28,836 nucleotides of DNA from an uncultured Oscillospiraceae bacterium (GTDB lineage: Bacteria > Bacillota > Clostridia > Oscillospirales > Oscillospiraceae), in assembly GCA_910585735.1 (NCBI GenBank), contig CAJUEU010000023.1:1-28836 (forward strand), given 5' to 3'. The translations under genes and the position numbers were made by a program. A model generated the notes under the pieces. It ran no database searches. It was given only the letters and a program-made list of their open reading frames with translations, and was not told where the DNA came from. Below, one piece after another: positions 8,524 through 16,014 of this stretch. Numbering within the stretch: position 1 is the stretch's first letter; the number at the start of each line of letters is the position of its first letter.

Positions 8524-8873
8524 TCCATACCTCCCACTTCCACCGTCGCGGTCAGCTCCTCCCCCCGCCAGTCCAGCCGAAGGGTCAAAAGGGTCCTGTC
8601 CCCCTCCCGGGTCAGAAGAGCCTCCCGCACCGTCACGTCCTCATCGGCCAGGGCCTCGGCGGCGTACTGTCCCGCCAGGGCCTCCCGCTCCCGGGCAGGG
8701 GCCCTGCCCAGCTGAAAGAGCCGGGAGCCCAAGGTGGGCAGAAACGGAAAGCTCCCCCGCCTCACCGTAAGCTTCCACAAGATCCGCTCCAGAGCCTCCT
8801 CCGCCCCCTGAACGCTCTGAAAGCCCCCCTGGCCGTCAGGAACATAGTCCCCCTGCCGCAGGATCAGCGCCAT
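8520..8873 (-). CDS. Baseplate protein, XkdS-like (DUF2634, gp25-related)
   Basis: A 117-residue protein in the position of PBSX XkdS. It has the gp25/DUF2634 pattern: a central helix with WKLTVRRGSFPFLPTLGSRL, then a beta-rich C-terminus. gp25-like proteins seed sheath assembly on the baseplate. It starts four bases after the xkdR-like stop behind GGAGGG, and its own stop overlaps the J-protein start, so the genes are translationally coupled. Confidence 0.8.
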   Translation of the reverse strand: MALILRQGDYVPDGQGGFQSVQGAEEALERILWKLTVRRGSFPFLPTLGSRLFQLGRAPAREREALAGQYAAEALADEDVTVREALLTREGDRTLLTLRLDWRGEELTATVEVGGME

Positions 8874-8876
8874 TTC

Positions 8877-9248
8877 TCAGCCCTCCGTTCCCCGCGGGGC
8901 CACCTGGATCCCGTTCACCGTCAGGCTGCCGGCCACCGCCACCCGGCCATCCGGGCTCAGCTTGATGGCCGCCCGGCCTGCCGAGATAAGCACCTCCCCG
9001 GGCTCCAGCCCCTGCCCTCCGGCGGGGACCCCCAGGGCACAGGGCTTCTCCCCACTCTCCCCTGTTTTTAATACCAGCACCTCATCCCCCAGGGCAGGCG
9101 CCCAATGGTAGCCTCCGGGGGCATATACCGTCACCCCCCGGCGCTCCCCCTCCAGCCAGGCCCCCGCTGTCTCCCCCGGAAGGGTCACCGGCCCGGTAAG
9201 AGCGACGCTCCGGTTCCGCTGTGTTCCCTCTCTTCGTGATAAAAACAT
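8877..9248 (-). CDS. Baseplate protein, XkdR-like (DUF2577-type)
   Basis: A 123-residue, mostly beta protein. The Gly-rich C-terminal half (VLISAGRAAIKLSPDGRVAV) resembles the OB/beta-helix part of baseplate spike proteins of the gpV/DUF2577 type. Position between XkdQ-like and XkdS-like genes supports this. The frame extends upstream to 9335, but that part lies over the previous gene. GGAGG six bases before the ATG at 9248, and an 11-base gap after the xkdQ-like stop, fix this start. Confidence 0.7.
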   Translation of the reverse strand: MFLSRREGTQRNRSVALTGPVTLPGETAGAWLEGERRGVTVYAPGGYHWAPALGDEVLVLKTGESGEKPCALGVPAGGQGLEPGEVLISAGRAAIKLSPDGRVAVAGSLTVNGIQVAPRGTEG

Positions 9249-9259
9249 CCTTCTCCTCC

Positions 9260-10201
9260 TTATCCCTCCCCCAGAGTCAGCGTTACCCGCTGCCCCCGGG
9301 CATCCAATACGCTCTCGGTCTCCAATACCCGCCAAGTGCCCTCCAGCCTGGGCCGCTTCCAGCGTATCTCGACCCTGTCCCCCGGCTCGCAGAAATAGCT
9401 TCCCGGCAGGGTCACCTCCAGCCGGAACCGCCCCGCCCAGGACTCTTTCAGCTGGTATTCCCCCGAATACCGCATGGCCTCGTGAGCGCTTTTCCCCGGC
9501 AGAGTCACCACCCTCCGGCAGGCCCCTCCCTGGCTTCGAAACTTCTCATTGAGCACCTGCTGAGACTTCATGCTTCCCCGGTCCTGGACCAACACCTCAG
9601 AATACACTCCATACCGCTTGTCCCGCCAGGTGAGCGCCAGGGGCCTTCTGTTGTCTGTGAGCGTGAGCCGCCGCTCCTTCCTCCCCCGTTCCACCCACAG
9701 AGCCCCGTACACATCGAACCAGGGCGCCACCCCCCCGTGGTACTTGGCGAAGCTGTAAAGGACCTGCCACTGGCTCCAGCCTGTGGCGGTAGAAAAATTG
9801 GGCACCGTGGGCAGCTCCCCCTCTCCCGCCACTTGGATCCCGTAAGGAGTCACATGCTCCCGGAGAATATCCGCCAGGGTGGCCGCCTGGTAGTCCATGG
9901 CCGTAGATTCGTTGTCCAGCAGCAGGGCCGCCAGCCCACGGCCCGAGACCGTTAAGCCGCTCCCCTTTTCGTCCCACCGTAGCCCGCACTCGTCCAGCAC
10001 CCCGGTGAACCGCCGCTCTCCTTTTTCCTCCACGATCAGCCGGCAGCACTCCTCCAGCCGGGGCTCCATGCCCTCCCCCCAAAGGCAGGTCCCCACAAAG
10101 CTGTCACAGGGCACCGTCCCGGTCCGCGTCAGGGTCCAGCCGGTGAAGGGAGGCAGCTCCAGCCGCTCTCCCCCGGCGGTCAGCAGATAGCCCGTCATCA
10201 T
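9260..10201 (-). CDS. Tail hub protein, XkdQ/gpD-like
   Basis: A 313-residue protein in the place of PBSX XkdQ/YqbQ, which has the late-control-D (gp27-like) hub fold that caps the tail tube at the baseplate. Features are an N-terminal strand pair with GWTLTRTGTVPCDSF, a central FTGVLDE, ATLADILREHVTPYGI typical of the gpD family, and a C-terminal PGSYFCEPGDRVEIRW. The ATG at 10201 overlaps the LysM gene stop (ATGA). A second ATG follows at 10198 and could be used instead. GGAGG lies 10 bases upstream. Confidence 0.85.
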   Translation of the reverse strand: MMTGYLLTAGGERLELPPFTGWTLTRTGTVPCDSFVGTCLWGEGMEPRLEECCRLIVEEKGERRFTGVLDECGLRWDEKGSGLTVSGRGLAALLLDNESTAMDYQAATLADILREHVTPYGIQVAGEGELPTVPNFSTATGWSQWQVLYSFAKYHGGVAPWFDVYGALWVERGRKERRLTLTDNRRPLALTWRDKRYGVYSEVLVQDRGSMKSQQVLNEKFRSQGGACRRVVTLPGKSAHEAMRYSGEYQLKESWAGRFRLEVTLPGSYFCEPGDRVEIRWKRPRLEGTWRVLETESVLDARGQRVTLTLGEG

Positions 10202-10791
10202 TTCACCCGCACCTCCTGGCCCGGATAGATAAGGTTTGGATTCTTGATCCCGGGGTTCAGGGTCAAAAGCTGACTGAGCTCCACCCCGTAGTCCCGGGCG
10301 ATCTTCCACAGGCTCTCTCCCTTCCTCACCCGGTGGCGGACCTCCCCCACCTTTGCGCCGGAGACGGTTGGGCCCGCCATTCCCTTCCCGGTCCCCAATA
10401 TGCTCTCCTCCTCAAAGAGGCCCAAACCGCTGTTGTAGCCGTCATAACTCTCCCAAAAGGAAAACGTATAGCGCACATAGTCCCGCCTGGGCTCCTGGCT
10501 CAGGGAAAGCTCCACAAAGTAGGCGTTGGATGCCTGCCACACCGGGTGGATGAGCAGCCCCGGCCCCTCGCTGAAGAACACGGTGGCCAGAGCCTTGAAG
10601 GTGTCGTAGGCTCCCTCCCCCGTGAACGCTCCCTCCCCCTTCATCACCCGGCGGGTAAGCCCCATGTCCTCCAGGTGGTATCGGCCATAGGGCACCTTTT
10701 GGTTCCCCATAGCCCGCCGGTACTCGATGGTGTAGGTCTGCGGGTTGTGGGGCCATACAAAATCCTTATACCGCATGGGCGATAGCTTCAT
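10198..10791 (-). CDS. LysM-domain tail protein, XkdP-like
   Basis: A 197-residue protein. Residues 1-120 match the XkdP N-terminal domain by position and pattern. A linker follows, and residues about 150-197 are one LysM repeat (HRVRKGESLWKIARDYGV, then LNPGIKNPNLIYPGQ). LysM binds peptidoglycan glycan strands, which suits a tail-tip chaperone or a protein that touches the cell wall. In PBSX-type tails it follows the tape measure gene; here it directly follows the chaperone-like gene with a 12-base gap. GGGGGGAGG lies just before the ATG. Confidence 0.85.
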   Translation of the reverse strand: MKLSPMRYKDFVWPHNPQTYTIEYRRAMGNQKVPYGRYHLEDMGLTRRVMKGEGAFTGEGAYDTFKALATVFFSEGPGLLIHPVWQASNAYFVELSLSQEPRRDYVRYTFSFWESYDGYNSGLGLFEEESILGTGKGMAGPTVSGAKVGEVRHRVRKGESLWKIARDYGVELSQLLTLNPGIKNPNLIYPGQEVRVK

Positions 10792-10803
10792 GTTTCCTCC
10801 CCC

Positions 10804-11571
10804 TTACAGCAATGTAAATCCGCCGCCGTACCGCCGGGCGTCCCGCTCCACCGCCCGGTCCAGGTCCCCCAGGGTCAGCCCGGGCCCCTCCCGGGTCACC
10901 TCGGGCTCCTGGATCTGAACGACAGGATGTCCCTCCGCCAAGGACGTCCCCCCCTCGGTCCGAACGCCTGACAGAGGCTCAGAGGTCTCCACCGCTTCGG
11001 TCTTACCGCCTTGAAACGGGACTGCCGCGCCGGGCAGCGTATACGGCTTTCCATAAGCCCTTTGCCTCTCCACCAAAGCTTCCAGAGGCAGACTGCTCCT
11101 GGGCCACAGCAGGGGCACGGCGTTCTCCCCCGACGGGACGAGCCCCGGCCCTGCCGGGGCCGGGAGATCGGCCTCCGCCCTTCCCCCCAGCTCCAGAAAC
11201 CGGGCCATATCAAAGCGCTCGTTCTCTCCGCCCTCCGCTGCGGGCCCTTCCTCCCGGACGGCCCCTTCCTTTCGGACAGCCCGCTCCGAAAAATCGTCCT
11301 GCCTCCACCACCGACAAACCAAACCCTCGATCTGCCCTACCGTCAGGCTGGAGAGCACCTCCTTCCCGTCCTCAAAAGCGGGTTCCCCTTCCTTCAAAAG
11401 GACCTTGGAGAGAAGGGCGGCGTTGGCCCAGAGGGCCTTGTCCCGCTCCTCCCCAGCCATAGCCTCCCCCTCCCCCCGGCACTCCAGCATCCGGGCGGCG
11501 GTGAGGAACCCCAGGCTCCAGCCCTCCCCCAGCTCCGCAGGCGGGGGGAGGGCAAACCATGTCACGCTCAC
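10804..11571 (-). CDS. Tail assembly chaperone-like protein with a long C-terminal extension (XkdN position)
   Basis: A 255-residue protein. Residues about 5-95 are helical and resemble tail assembly chaperones (LGFLTAARMLE, then ALWANAALLSKVLLKEGEPAF and LTVGQIEGLVCRWW). Residues 96-255 are low-complexity, rich in Pro, Gly and Glu, and end in LTLGDLDRAVERDARRYGGGF, for which I know no family. In related clusters this slot is a chaperone of about 130 residues followed by a tape measure protein of several hundred residues. Here the extension stands alone and no tape measure follows. The GTG at 11571 overlaps the tube stop (GTGA), with GGAG eight bases before. The longer frame to 11661 lies over the tube gene and is rejected. 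Chaperone call by position and pattern only. Confidence 0.6.
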   Translation of the reverse strand: MSVTWFALPPPAELGEGWSLGFLTAARMLECRGEGEAMAGEERDKALWANAALLSKVLLKEGEPAFEDGKEVLSSLTVGQIEGLVCRWWRQDDFSERAVRKEGAVREEGPAAEGGENERFDMARFLELGGRAEADLPAPAGPGLVPSGENAVPLLWPRSSLPLEALVERQRAYGKPYTLPGAAVPFQGGKTEAVETSEPLSGVRTEGGTSLAEGHPVVQIQEPEVTREGPGLTLGDLDRAVERDARRYGGGFTLL

Positions 11572-11957
11572 AGGGCGGTCTCCACCCGCCGGGCGGCCAC
11601 GATGCTCACCTTCTCCAGCACCATGTCCCCCAGCTTGCCGCTCTCCCCGATGTTCTCCCACTGGCAGCCCGAGTAGATGATCCTTCGGTCAGGCTTGCAG
11701 ATCACCAGGTTGAAGTCCTCCAGGTCGTGGAAGTTCATTCCCTCACGGGCCGCCTCCTGGGTGGCGTAGAGCCGGGTGAGGGTCAGGGTATGCTTTTTGG
11801 GCCCCGGGATGGTGGCCACGGGCTGGTCCTCCCCGAAAGCCTCCACCACCGAGCTTGTCTTGGTGGTCTGGGCCGCGTAGCTCTGGACCACCGCCATTTT
11901 CTTCCCGTTCAGCTCCAGATAAATGTCCGCGCTGGTGGGAAATTGGGATGCGATCAT
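11568..11957 (-). CDS. Phage tail tube protein, XkdM-like
   Basis: A 129-residue protein of the XkdM family, which forms the inner tube of contractile tails. Its length and beta-rich pattern fit, with DIYLELNGKKMAVVQSY near the N-terminus and GPKKHTLTLTRLYATQEA and a C-terminal DMVLEKVSIVAARRV. GGAGG seven bases before the ATG supports the start. It follows the sheath gene after a 145-base gap that holds a palindromic repeat, the largest break in the tail part of the operon. Confidence 0.85.
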   Translation of the reverse strand: MIASQFPTSADIYLELNGKKMAVVQSYAAQTTKTSSVVEAFGEDQPVATIPGPKKHTLTLTRLYATQEAAREGMNFHDLEDFNLVICKPDRRIIYSGCQWENIGESGKLGDMVLEKVSIVAARRVETAL

Positions 11958-12023
11958 ATGTCTCCCTCCTCAAATTTCTCCTCTCATGTCTGTGGGGGTG
12001 CTTTATGAATTGCCCGGTCCCTT

Positions 12024-12096
12024 GCCTCCCCTTTTAAGGGGAGGTGGCCCAAAGGGCCAGAGGGGTATTCCATAGGGGCGGGTTCCAAACCCGCCC
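12024..12096. repeat. Palindromic repeat unit between sheath and tube genes
   Basis: Hairpin 1 (12025-12044, CCTCCCC-N6-GGGGAGG) is followed by hairpin 2 (12046-12058, GGCCC-AAA-GGGCC), an AGAGGGGT end, then a further perfect 9-bp hairpin (12076-12084 with 12088-12096). No T-run follows on the minus strand, so it is a dispersed repeat rather than a plain terminator, though it may lower sheath-to-tube readthrough. Confidence 0.8.
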
Positions 12097-12102
12097 GCTT
12101 CT

Positions 12103-13146
12103 TCACACCGTAATGTGCGCGTTGAGCCAGATCTGGTTGAGTCCGTGGGCCACGGTAAATTTGAACTCCACCAGGCACACGGTGGGGTTGTCCTCCAGGG
12201 CCCGCACCGTCACCCCCTCATACCCGGTAATGATCTCATTGGCCACCTTGTTCTCCAGCTCCACAATAACCTGGCTTCGGATAGCCCCCCGGCCCTGCTC
12301 GGTGTTCTTCACCCGGCTGAATTTAGCCCGCAGAGCGCCCCGCAGGGAGGGGATCACATCGTCCACCACCCGGATGGTGGTCAGCTCCCGCCAGGTGGCG
12401 TCGTTGGCCGTCCCCGTCTTGGTCCGGGTGGTGATCCCCCGCACCACGCTCACCTCTCCCCCCACCTGCTCCAGAGGGGTGACACCCCCCAGCACCAAAG
12501 CGTCAATCTCGTTGTCGCTCCAAGCGGTGTCCAGGCTGTCCAGCCCCTTGAGGACCGCGCCTCCCAGAGGCACCGCCGGGTCGGTCTCCCCGGCCATAGC
12601 CCCGGCCACCGCGGCGGCGGCCTTCACGCCGCCGGGGGCGGCCAGCACCACCCGCTCGCAGTTGAGGGCCTTGGCCCGCTGGACCAACTGGGTCGCGGTC
12701 TCCTCCGCCCCGCCGCCCACCACGGCCAGACGCTCCCGCCGGGCCGCCGAGGCCTCCTTCACGCTCTCCTGCAAGGCCTTTTGGACCTCCACCGTCTCGC
12801 TGTCGCAGATAACGGCCGCCAGTTCCTCCGCCCGCTCCAGCGCGGCGAAGGCCCCTCTGTAATTCTCCAGCAGGACGGCCGCGTCCTGGCTGTCCGTTAC
12901 GGGCGCCGCCTTCACCTGGGAGGCCCCGTTTTGGAAAAGCAGGGCGATGAGCTCCCCCATAGCTTCCTTGGCGGTGTAGACCCCCAGCGCCTCCTCATAG
13001 CTGTGGAAGGTGCTGACCTCCCCCGCCGTTCCCTTGGCGCTGACGGCGGCTACCCCCACCGCCCGTCCGGCGGCCCGGCCGCTCACCGCCGAGGATGCGT
13101 CGTATACCGAGTACACCCCCGGTCTCTGATGCTCTGTCACATTCAT
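12103..13146 (-). CDS. Phage tail sheath protein, XkdK-like
   Basis: A 347-residue contractile sheath subunit. The N-terminal QRPGVYSVY is the usual sheath start. The middle has GGVKAAAAVAGAMAGETDP, and the C-terminal domain has WRELTTIRVVDDVIPSLRG and GYEGVTVRALEDNPTVCLVEF with a final beta hairpin. All these match sheath proteins of the PBSX/phiCD type. Sheath subunits stack around the tube and shorten on contact with the cell. The ATG overlaps the stop of the previous gene, with AGGAG ten bases before. Confidence 0.93.
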   Translation of the reverse strand: MNVTEHQRPGVYSVYDASSAVSGRAAGRAVGVAAVSAKGTAGEVSTFHSYEEALGVYTAKEAMGELIALLFQNGASQVKAAPVTDSQDAAVLLENYRGAFAALERAEELAAVICDSETVEVQKALQESVKEASAARRERLAVVGGGAEETATQLVQRAKALNCERVVLAAPGGVKAAAAVAGAMAGETDPAVPLGGAVLKGLDSLDTAWSDNEIDALVLGGVTPLEQVGGEVSVVRGITTRTKTGTANDATWRELTTIRVVDDVIPSLRGALRAKFSRVKNTEQGRGAIRSQVIVELENKVANEIITGYEGVTVRALEDNPTVCLVEFKFTVAHGLNQIWLNAHITV

Positions 13147-13634
13147 ACCTTGTGTTCTCCTCTCACCTCAAAGTCCAGGAAGGACCCGTCCTCCCCGCTT
13201 CTCGCCACCGCCCAGACCCGGAACCGCCCCTGGACCGGGCACAGATATCCCTTGCTCTCCTGCCTGTAGCAGGGCTCACCCACGGTGAGCTCCACCACCC
13301 GCATCCCCGCCGGTCCCTCCCGGTCCAACGCGGCGGTAAGGACCTCCAGGCCGCTGTGGACCGCCTCCACCGTAGCGGCGTACACGTCCAATCCAAAGGT
13401 GAGCTCCACCGTCTTGCCGTAGAGCTCCTCCCACTGTCCCCTGTCCCCGTCGAACCGCTCCCCCAGGTAATCCTGGAGCCCGGAGCCCTTGCATTCCATC
13501 CCCCGAAGGGAGACCGCCGCCACCGCCCGTCCCGGGCGGCACCGCCGCTGCTCTCCCCAGGCGGTGACCGCCTCCAGACCTTTCTCCGTCAGATACCGGG
13601 CCAACGCCTGCCGGAGCTCCTGTACCCCTTTCAT
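13143..13634 (-). CDS. Probable phage tail terminator/completion protein
   Basis: A 163-residue protein placed directly before the sheath gene, where PBSX-type clusters carry tail-terminator proteins. It starts with a helix (VQELRQALARYLTEKGLEA) followed by alternating strands (CRPGRAVAAVSLRGMEC and YAATVEAVHSGLEVLTAAL), as in such proteins. It ends in a strand-rich C-terminus (GRFRVWAVAR). The ATG at 13634 overlaps the upstream stop and follows GAGGTGGAG. Assigned mainly by position. Confidence 0.6.
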   Translation of the reverse strand: MKGVQELRQALARYLTEKGLEAVTAWGEQRRCRPGRAVAAVSLRGMECKGSGLQDYLGERFDGDRGQWEELYGKTVELTFGLDVYAATVEAVHSGLEVLTAALDREGPAGMRVVELTVGEPCYRQESKGYLCPVQGRFRVWAVARSGEDGSFLDFEVRGEHKV

Positions 13635-13954
13635 GGCTCCACCTCGTCCAGCTCCCGGCAGAGGGCCCACTGGTAAAGGACCTGGCCGCCCACGTGTACC
13701 GCCCGGCGGCGCAGGACCTCAAAGGCCCGTCCCTCCCAGAGCAGCTCTTTCACATCCTCCAGGCCCTCCCCGGCGCTCCCCAGGCAGAGGTACAGCCCCT
13801 CGGGCCCCACCCCCAGGGGGGAGGGGTTCTCCCCCGGCTTTTTCTCCCGGACGCTCTGAAAAAAGGCCCGGGTCTCCAGGTCCCCCTCCTCCCGGCGGAG
13901 GGTCACCCGCTGCCCATATTGCTCCAGCATAAGCTCCCAAAGCCTGCTGTCCAT
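13631..13954 (-). CDS. Probable head-tail joining protein
   Basis: A 107-residue protein of the size and position of head-closure or stopper proteins (XkdH/gp16-like). LEQYGQRVTLRREEGDLETRAFFQSV near the N-terminus and a C-terminal strand pair around RAFEVLRRRAVHVGGQVLYQWALC resemble that family. Start and stop overlap both neighbours (ATGA each side), so expression is coupled. Confidence 0.6.
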   Translation of the reverse strand: MDSRLWELMLEQYGQRVTLRREEGDLETRAFFQSVREKKPGENPSPLGVGPEGLYLCLGSAGEGLEDVKELLWEGRAFEVLRRRAVHVGGQVLYQWALCRELDEVEP

Positions 13955-14325
13955 CAGGTCCTCACTCCCTTAAAGGCAAAGCCCTCATCCCGCAGGTAGG
14001 GCCTCATCACCTGCCGGGCTTGGAGCTCCAACGCCTTCCGCCGGAACTCCCCCTCCCCCCTTCGGATGGTCACATCCCCGGCGGTAAAGCTCTCCACCCC
14101 GCCGCTCTCAACGCTCTCCAGCCCGGCCAATGCCAGCCAGGCCGCCCCCAGGGGGAAGACCTCCCCGCAGTCCTGGGGGGTGAGCCCCGGCTTCAAACGC
14201 CCCTTCAGCTCCTCCACGGCGGCGGCGCAGAGGAGGGAGAGCGCCTGGCTCTCCCCCCGCTTGCCCAGTGCCATGGCCAATTCCATGACCCGCTCCGTCA
14301 TGGACACATTCTCATTTTCCAGCAT
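13954..14325 (-). CDS. Probable head-tail connector protein
   Basis: A 123-residue, largely helical protein located right after the capsid gene, where gp6/gp15-type connector proteins lie. It has an N-terminal helix pair (MTERVMELAMALGKRGESQA), a second helical part, and a C-terminal FRRKALELQARQVMRPYLRD. GGAGGG seven bases before the ATG at 14325 sets the start; the frame further up to 14466 is repeat sequence. The gap before it (14326-14481) holds a dispersed repeat. Confidence 0.6.
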   Translation of the reverse strand: MLENENVSMTERVMELAMALGKRGESQALSLLCAAAVEELKGRLKPGLTPQDCGEVFPLGAAWLALAGLESVESGGVESFTAGDVTIRRGEGEFRRKALELQARQVMRPYLRDEGFAFKGVRT

Positions 14326-14378
14326 CCTGCACCCTCCATCTGTTGCTTTGTCAGGCTTCGAAACAGGCAAATCGAAGG

Positions 14379-14452
14379 TTCGCTTTCCCTCCGACTCGGG
14401 TTGGTCTCTTGGGCTTTCAGCCCCATCGCTCACCCTCGCTCCAGTCCAAGCT
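14379..14452. repeat. Second repeat family, copy A
   Basis: The stretch begins TCGCTTTCCCTCCGACTC and ends CGCTCCAGTCCAAGCT. A second copy at 28384-28492 shares both ends but has a hairpin module in the middle. This copy sits between the connector and capsid genes of the phage-like operon. Confidence 0.7.
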
Positions 14453-14481
14453 ATCCTGCTGCCCACTTCTCCGCCCTCCCT

Positions 14482-15513
14482 TTATACCTTCAAAACCTTA
14501 GAAGCGTCCTGAAACACCTTGGCAAACCCGGCGATGGTGGTCACCGCCGCCCGGTCCATCTGCCGGTCGATGAGCTTGTCGTACTCCACCAGCACATCGC
14601 TGGCCTTCACCATCTCCAGAGCATACCGCTTGTCCAGGCCGATGAGCTTGCCGCTGGCCAGGGCGGGGGTCCGCAGCAGATTGGCCCCCAGGGGAGTTGT
14701 GAGCTTTCCGGTGCCCTGGAAGTTCAGCCCGGTGAGGGGGTTCTGGAGCTCCTCCATCTTCAAAAGCTGGAGCATCACATCCCCCGACACCAGCAGGGTA
14801 TTCATCTCGTAGGGCTCAAACTGAGCCCAGAAGTCCACCAGCTCGCTGTAGGTCAGCTTCCCGGCGGTGCCGCCCATGGGCGCGGTGCCCACGGCCAAAG
14901 GCTGGGCGGCGTTGTCGTTGCCGTCCCCCTTCTCCAGCACCTCGATGGCGTCCTCCAGCAGCTGCCGGCTGATGTGGGCGCCGATCTGCCGCAGGGCAAC
15001 CGAAAAGAGGTCCAGCTTCTGGTACCGCACCGCCTCGTAGGTGGCGGTGAGCATCCGCCCCCGCTTGTGGAGCTTCACCAGGTTCTCCTGGGTGTGGATC
15101 TGGGTCTGGGGCAGGTTGGTCCCCTCGGAGACCCACTTCGTCTCCTTCTGCCCCTTGGCGGGGTTGGAGGTGATGGAGCGGTAGTCCATGCTGTTGATGC
15201 TGGTCACCGTGGCCGTAATGGCGGGCAGGATGTCCGCCTCCTCCATGCCCTGGCGCACGCTCCGGGCCATGTACTCGGGGAAGAGCACCGCCGACTGGGT
15301 GGTCTGGAAAAACTTCTCCACCGGGTCGCTCCCCGGGCCCTTTACCTTGATGTCGAACCGCTTGAGCTGCCGCTGATAGGCGTCCAGCCCCTCCAGGGCC
15401 GTGCCCTTGTAGTGCTCCGAGGGATCCTCTTTCTCCAGAAGCTGGGAAAAGCTCTTCCCCGCCACGGCGTACATCCCCTTCTCCAGCTTCACGTTCTCAA
15501 AATGATTGCTCAT
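14482..15513 (-). CDS. Phage major capsid protein (HK97 fold)
   Basis: A 343-residue capsid subunit. An N-terminal helical part of about 80 residues is followed by VLFPEYMARSVRQGMEEADI and a central block (RSITSNPAKGQKETKWVSEG, then YEAVRYQKLDLFSVALRQIG) that I recognise from major capsid proteins of Clostridia prophages. The C-terminal part ends in DRAAVTTIAGFAKVFQDASK. GGAGG nine bases before 15513 and the upstream stop at 15528 fix the start; the longer frame is rejected. The antisense same-register frame is open, so it uses no TTA, CTA or TCA codons, which fits strong codon bias. Confidence 0.88.
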   Translation of the reverse strand: MSNHFENVKLEKGMYAVAGKSFSQLLEKEDPSEHYKGTALEGLDAYQRQLKRFDIKVKGPGSDPVEKFFQTTQSAVLFPEYMARSVRQGMEEADILPAITATVTSINSMDYRSITSNPAKGQKETKWVSEGTNLPQTQIHTQENLVKLHKRGRMLTATYEAVRYQKLDLFSVALRQIGAHISRQLLEDAIEVLEKGDGNDNAAQPLAVGTAPMGGTAGKLTYSELVDFWAQFEPYEMNTLLVSGDVMLQLLKMEELQNPLTGLNFQGTGKLTTPLGANLLRTPALASGKLIGLDKRYALEMVKASDVLVEYDKLIDRQMDRAAVTTIAGFAKVFQDASKVLKV

Positions 15514-15527
15514 AGTCTCTCTCCTCC

Positions 15528-15884
15528 TTACAGCATGATGGTGAGGGTGCCCGCGCCGTCGTCGGCCGCCACCCAGTATTCCTGCCCCGCGTCGGCAGCC
15601 CCCGCCTTCTTCACGCCGCCGTTTCCATCCCCGGCGAGCTTCACATAGCCCACCGTCACCGTACTGTCGGCGCACCTCACCTGGGCAAAGCCCCCCGTCT
15701 GCACCCCCACGCAGCCGCCCCGGCTGTGGCCCAGGGCCACCCCGCAGAACCGCTCCCCGGCCCCGCAGAGCTTCACGGTGGAATCCCCGCCGCTCTTCAC
15801 GGTCTGGCCCACCTTTACCGCCCCGTCGGCGTAAAAGGTGGCCGCCACCTCTCCGATCCCTTCAAACGAAACCCTTCTGATCAT
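15528..15884 (-). CDS. Probable capsid decoration protein (DUF2190-like)
   Basis: A 118-residue, Gly- and Val-rich, all-beta protein, 14 bases upstream of the capsid gene. The pattern DGAVKVGQTVKSGG, then AGERFCGVALGHSRGGCVGVQTGGFAQVRC, is like small head-decoration proteins of the DUF2190 type. They stabilise the capsid from outside. Four cysteines are unusual for a cytoplasmic assembly protein of this size. Call by pattern and position. Confidence 0.65.
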   Translation of the reverse strand: MIRRVSFEGIGEVAATFYADGAVKVGQTVKSGGDSTVKLCGAGERFCGVALGHSRGGCVGVQTGGFAQVRCADSTVTVGYVKLAGDGNGGVKKAGAADAGQEYWVAADDGAGTLTIML

Positions 15885-15923
15885 CCCTTCATTCTCCTTT
15901 TTAGTTTACATAACTTTGTTCTA

Positions 15924-15982
15924 GGCCTTCCCCGTTTACGGGGAAGGTGGCACCGCCGCAGGCGGTGACGGATGAGGGGGCC
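15924..15982. repeat. Palindromic repeat unit between protease and decoration genes
   Basis: Hairpin 1 (15926-15947, CCTTCCCC-N6-GGGGAAGG), spacer TGGC, hairpin 2 (15952-15966, ACCGCC-GCA-GGCGGT), then GACGGATGAGGGGG. A complete single unit of the main repeat family, in a 130-base gap. Confidence 0.85.
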
Positions 15983-16014
15983 CTGAAGCATTCCTGCAGG
16001 CCCCATCTTCCCCT

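Noticed and set aside
11255..11330. Programmed frameshift site in the chaperone-like gene
   Set aside because: A run of five Ts is present on the coding strand but does not fit a slippery heptamer in the gene's frame, and no long overlapping frame follows.
11572..11661. Longer start for the chaperone-like gene
   Set aside because: It lies over the tube gene, whose product is well supported, and adds a Gly/Arg/His-rich shadow sequence.
14020..15648. 542-residue open frame antisense to the capsid and connector genes
   Set aside because: Same codon-bias effect; it crosses two real genes and a repeat, and has no recognisable motif.
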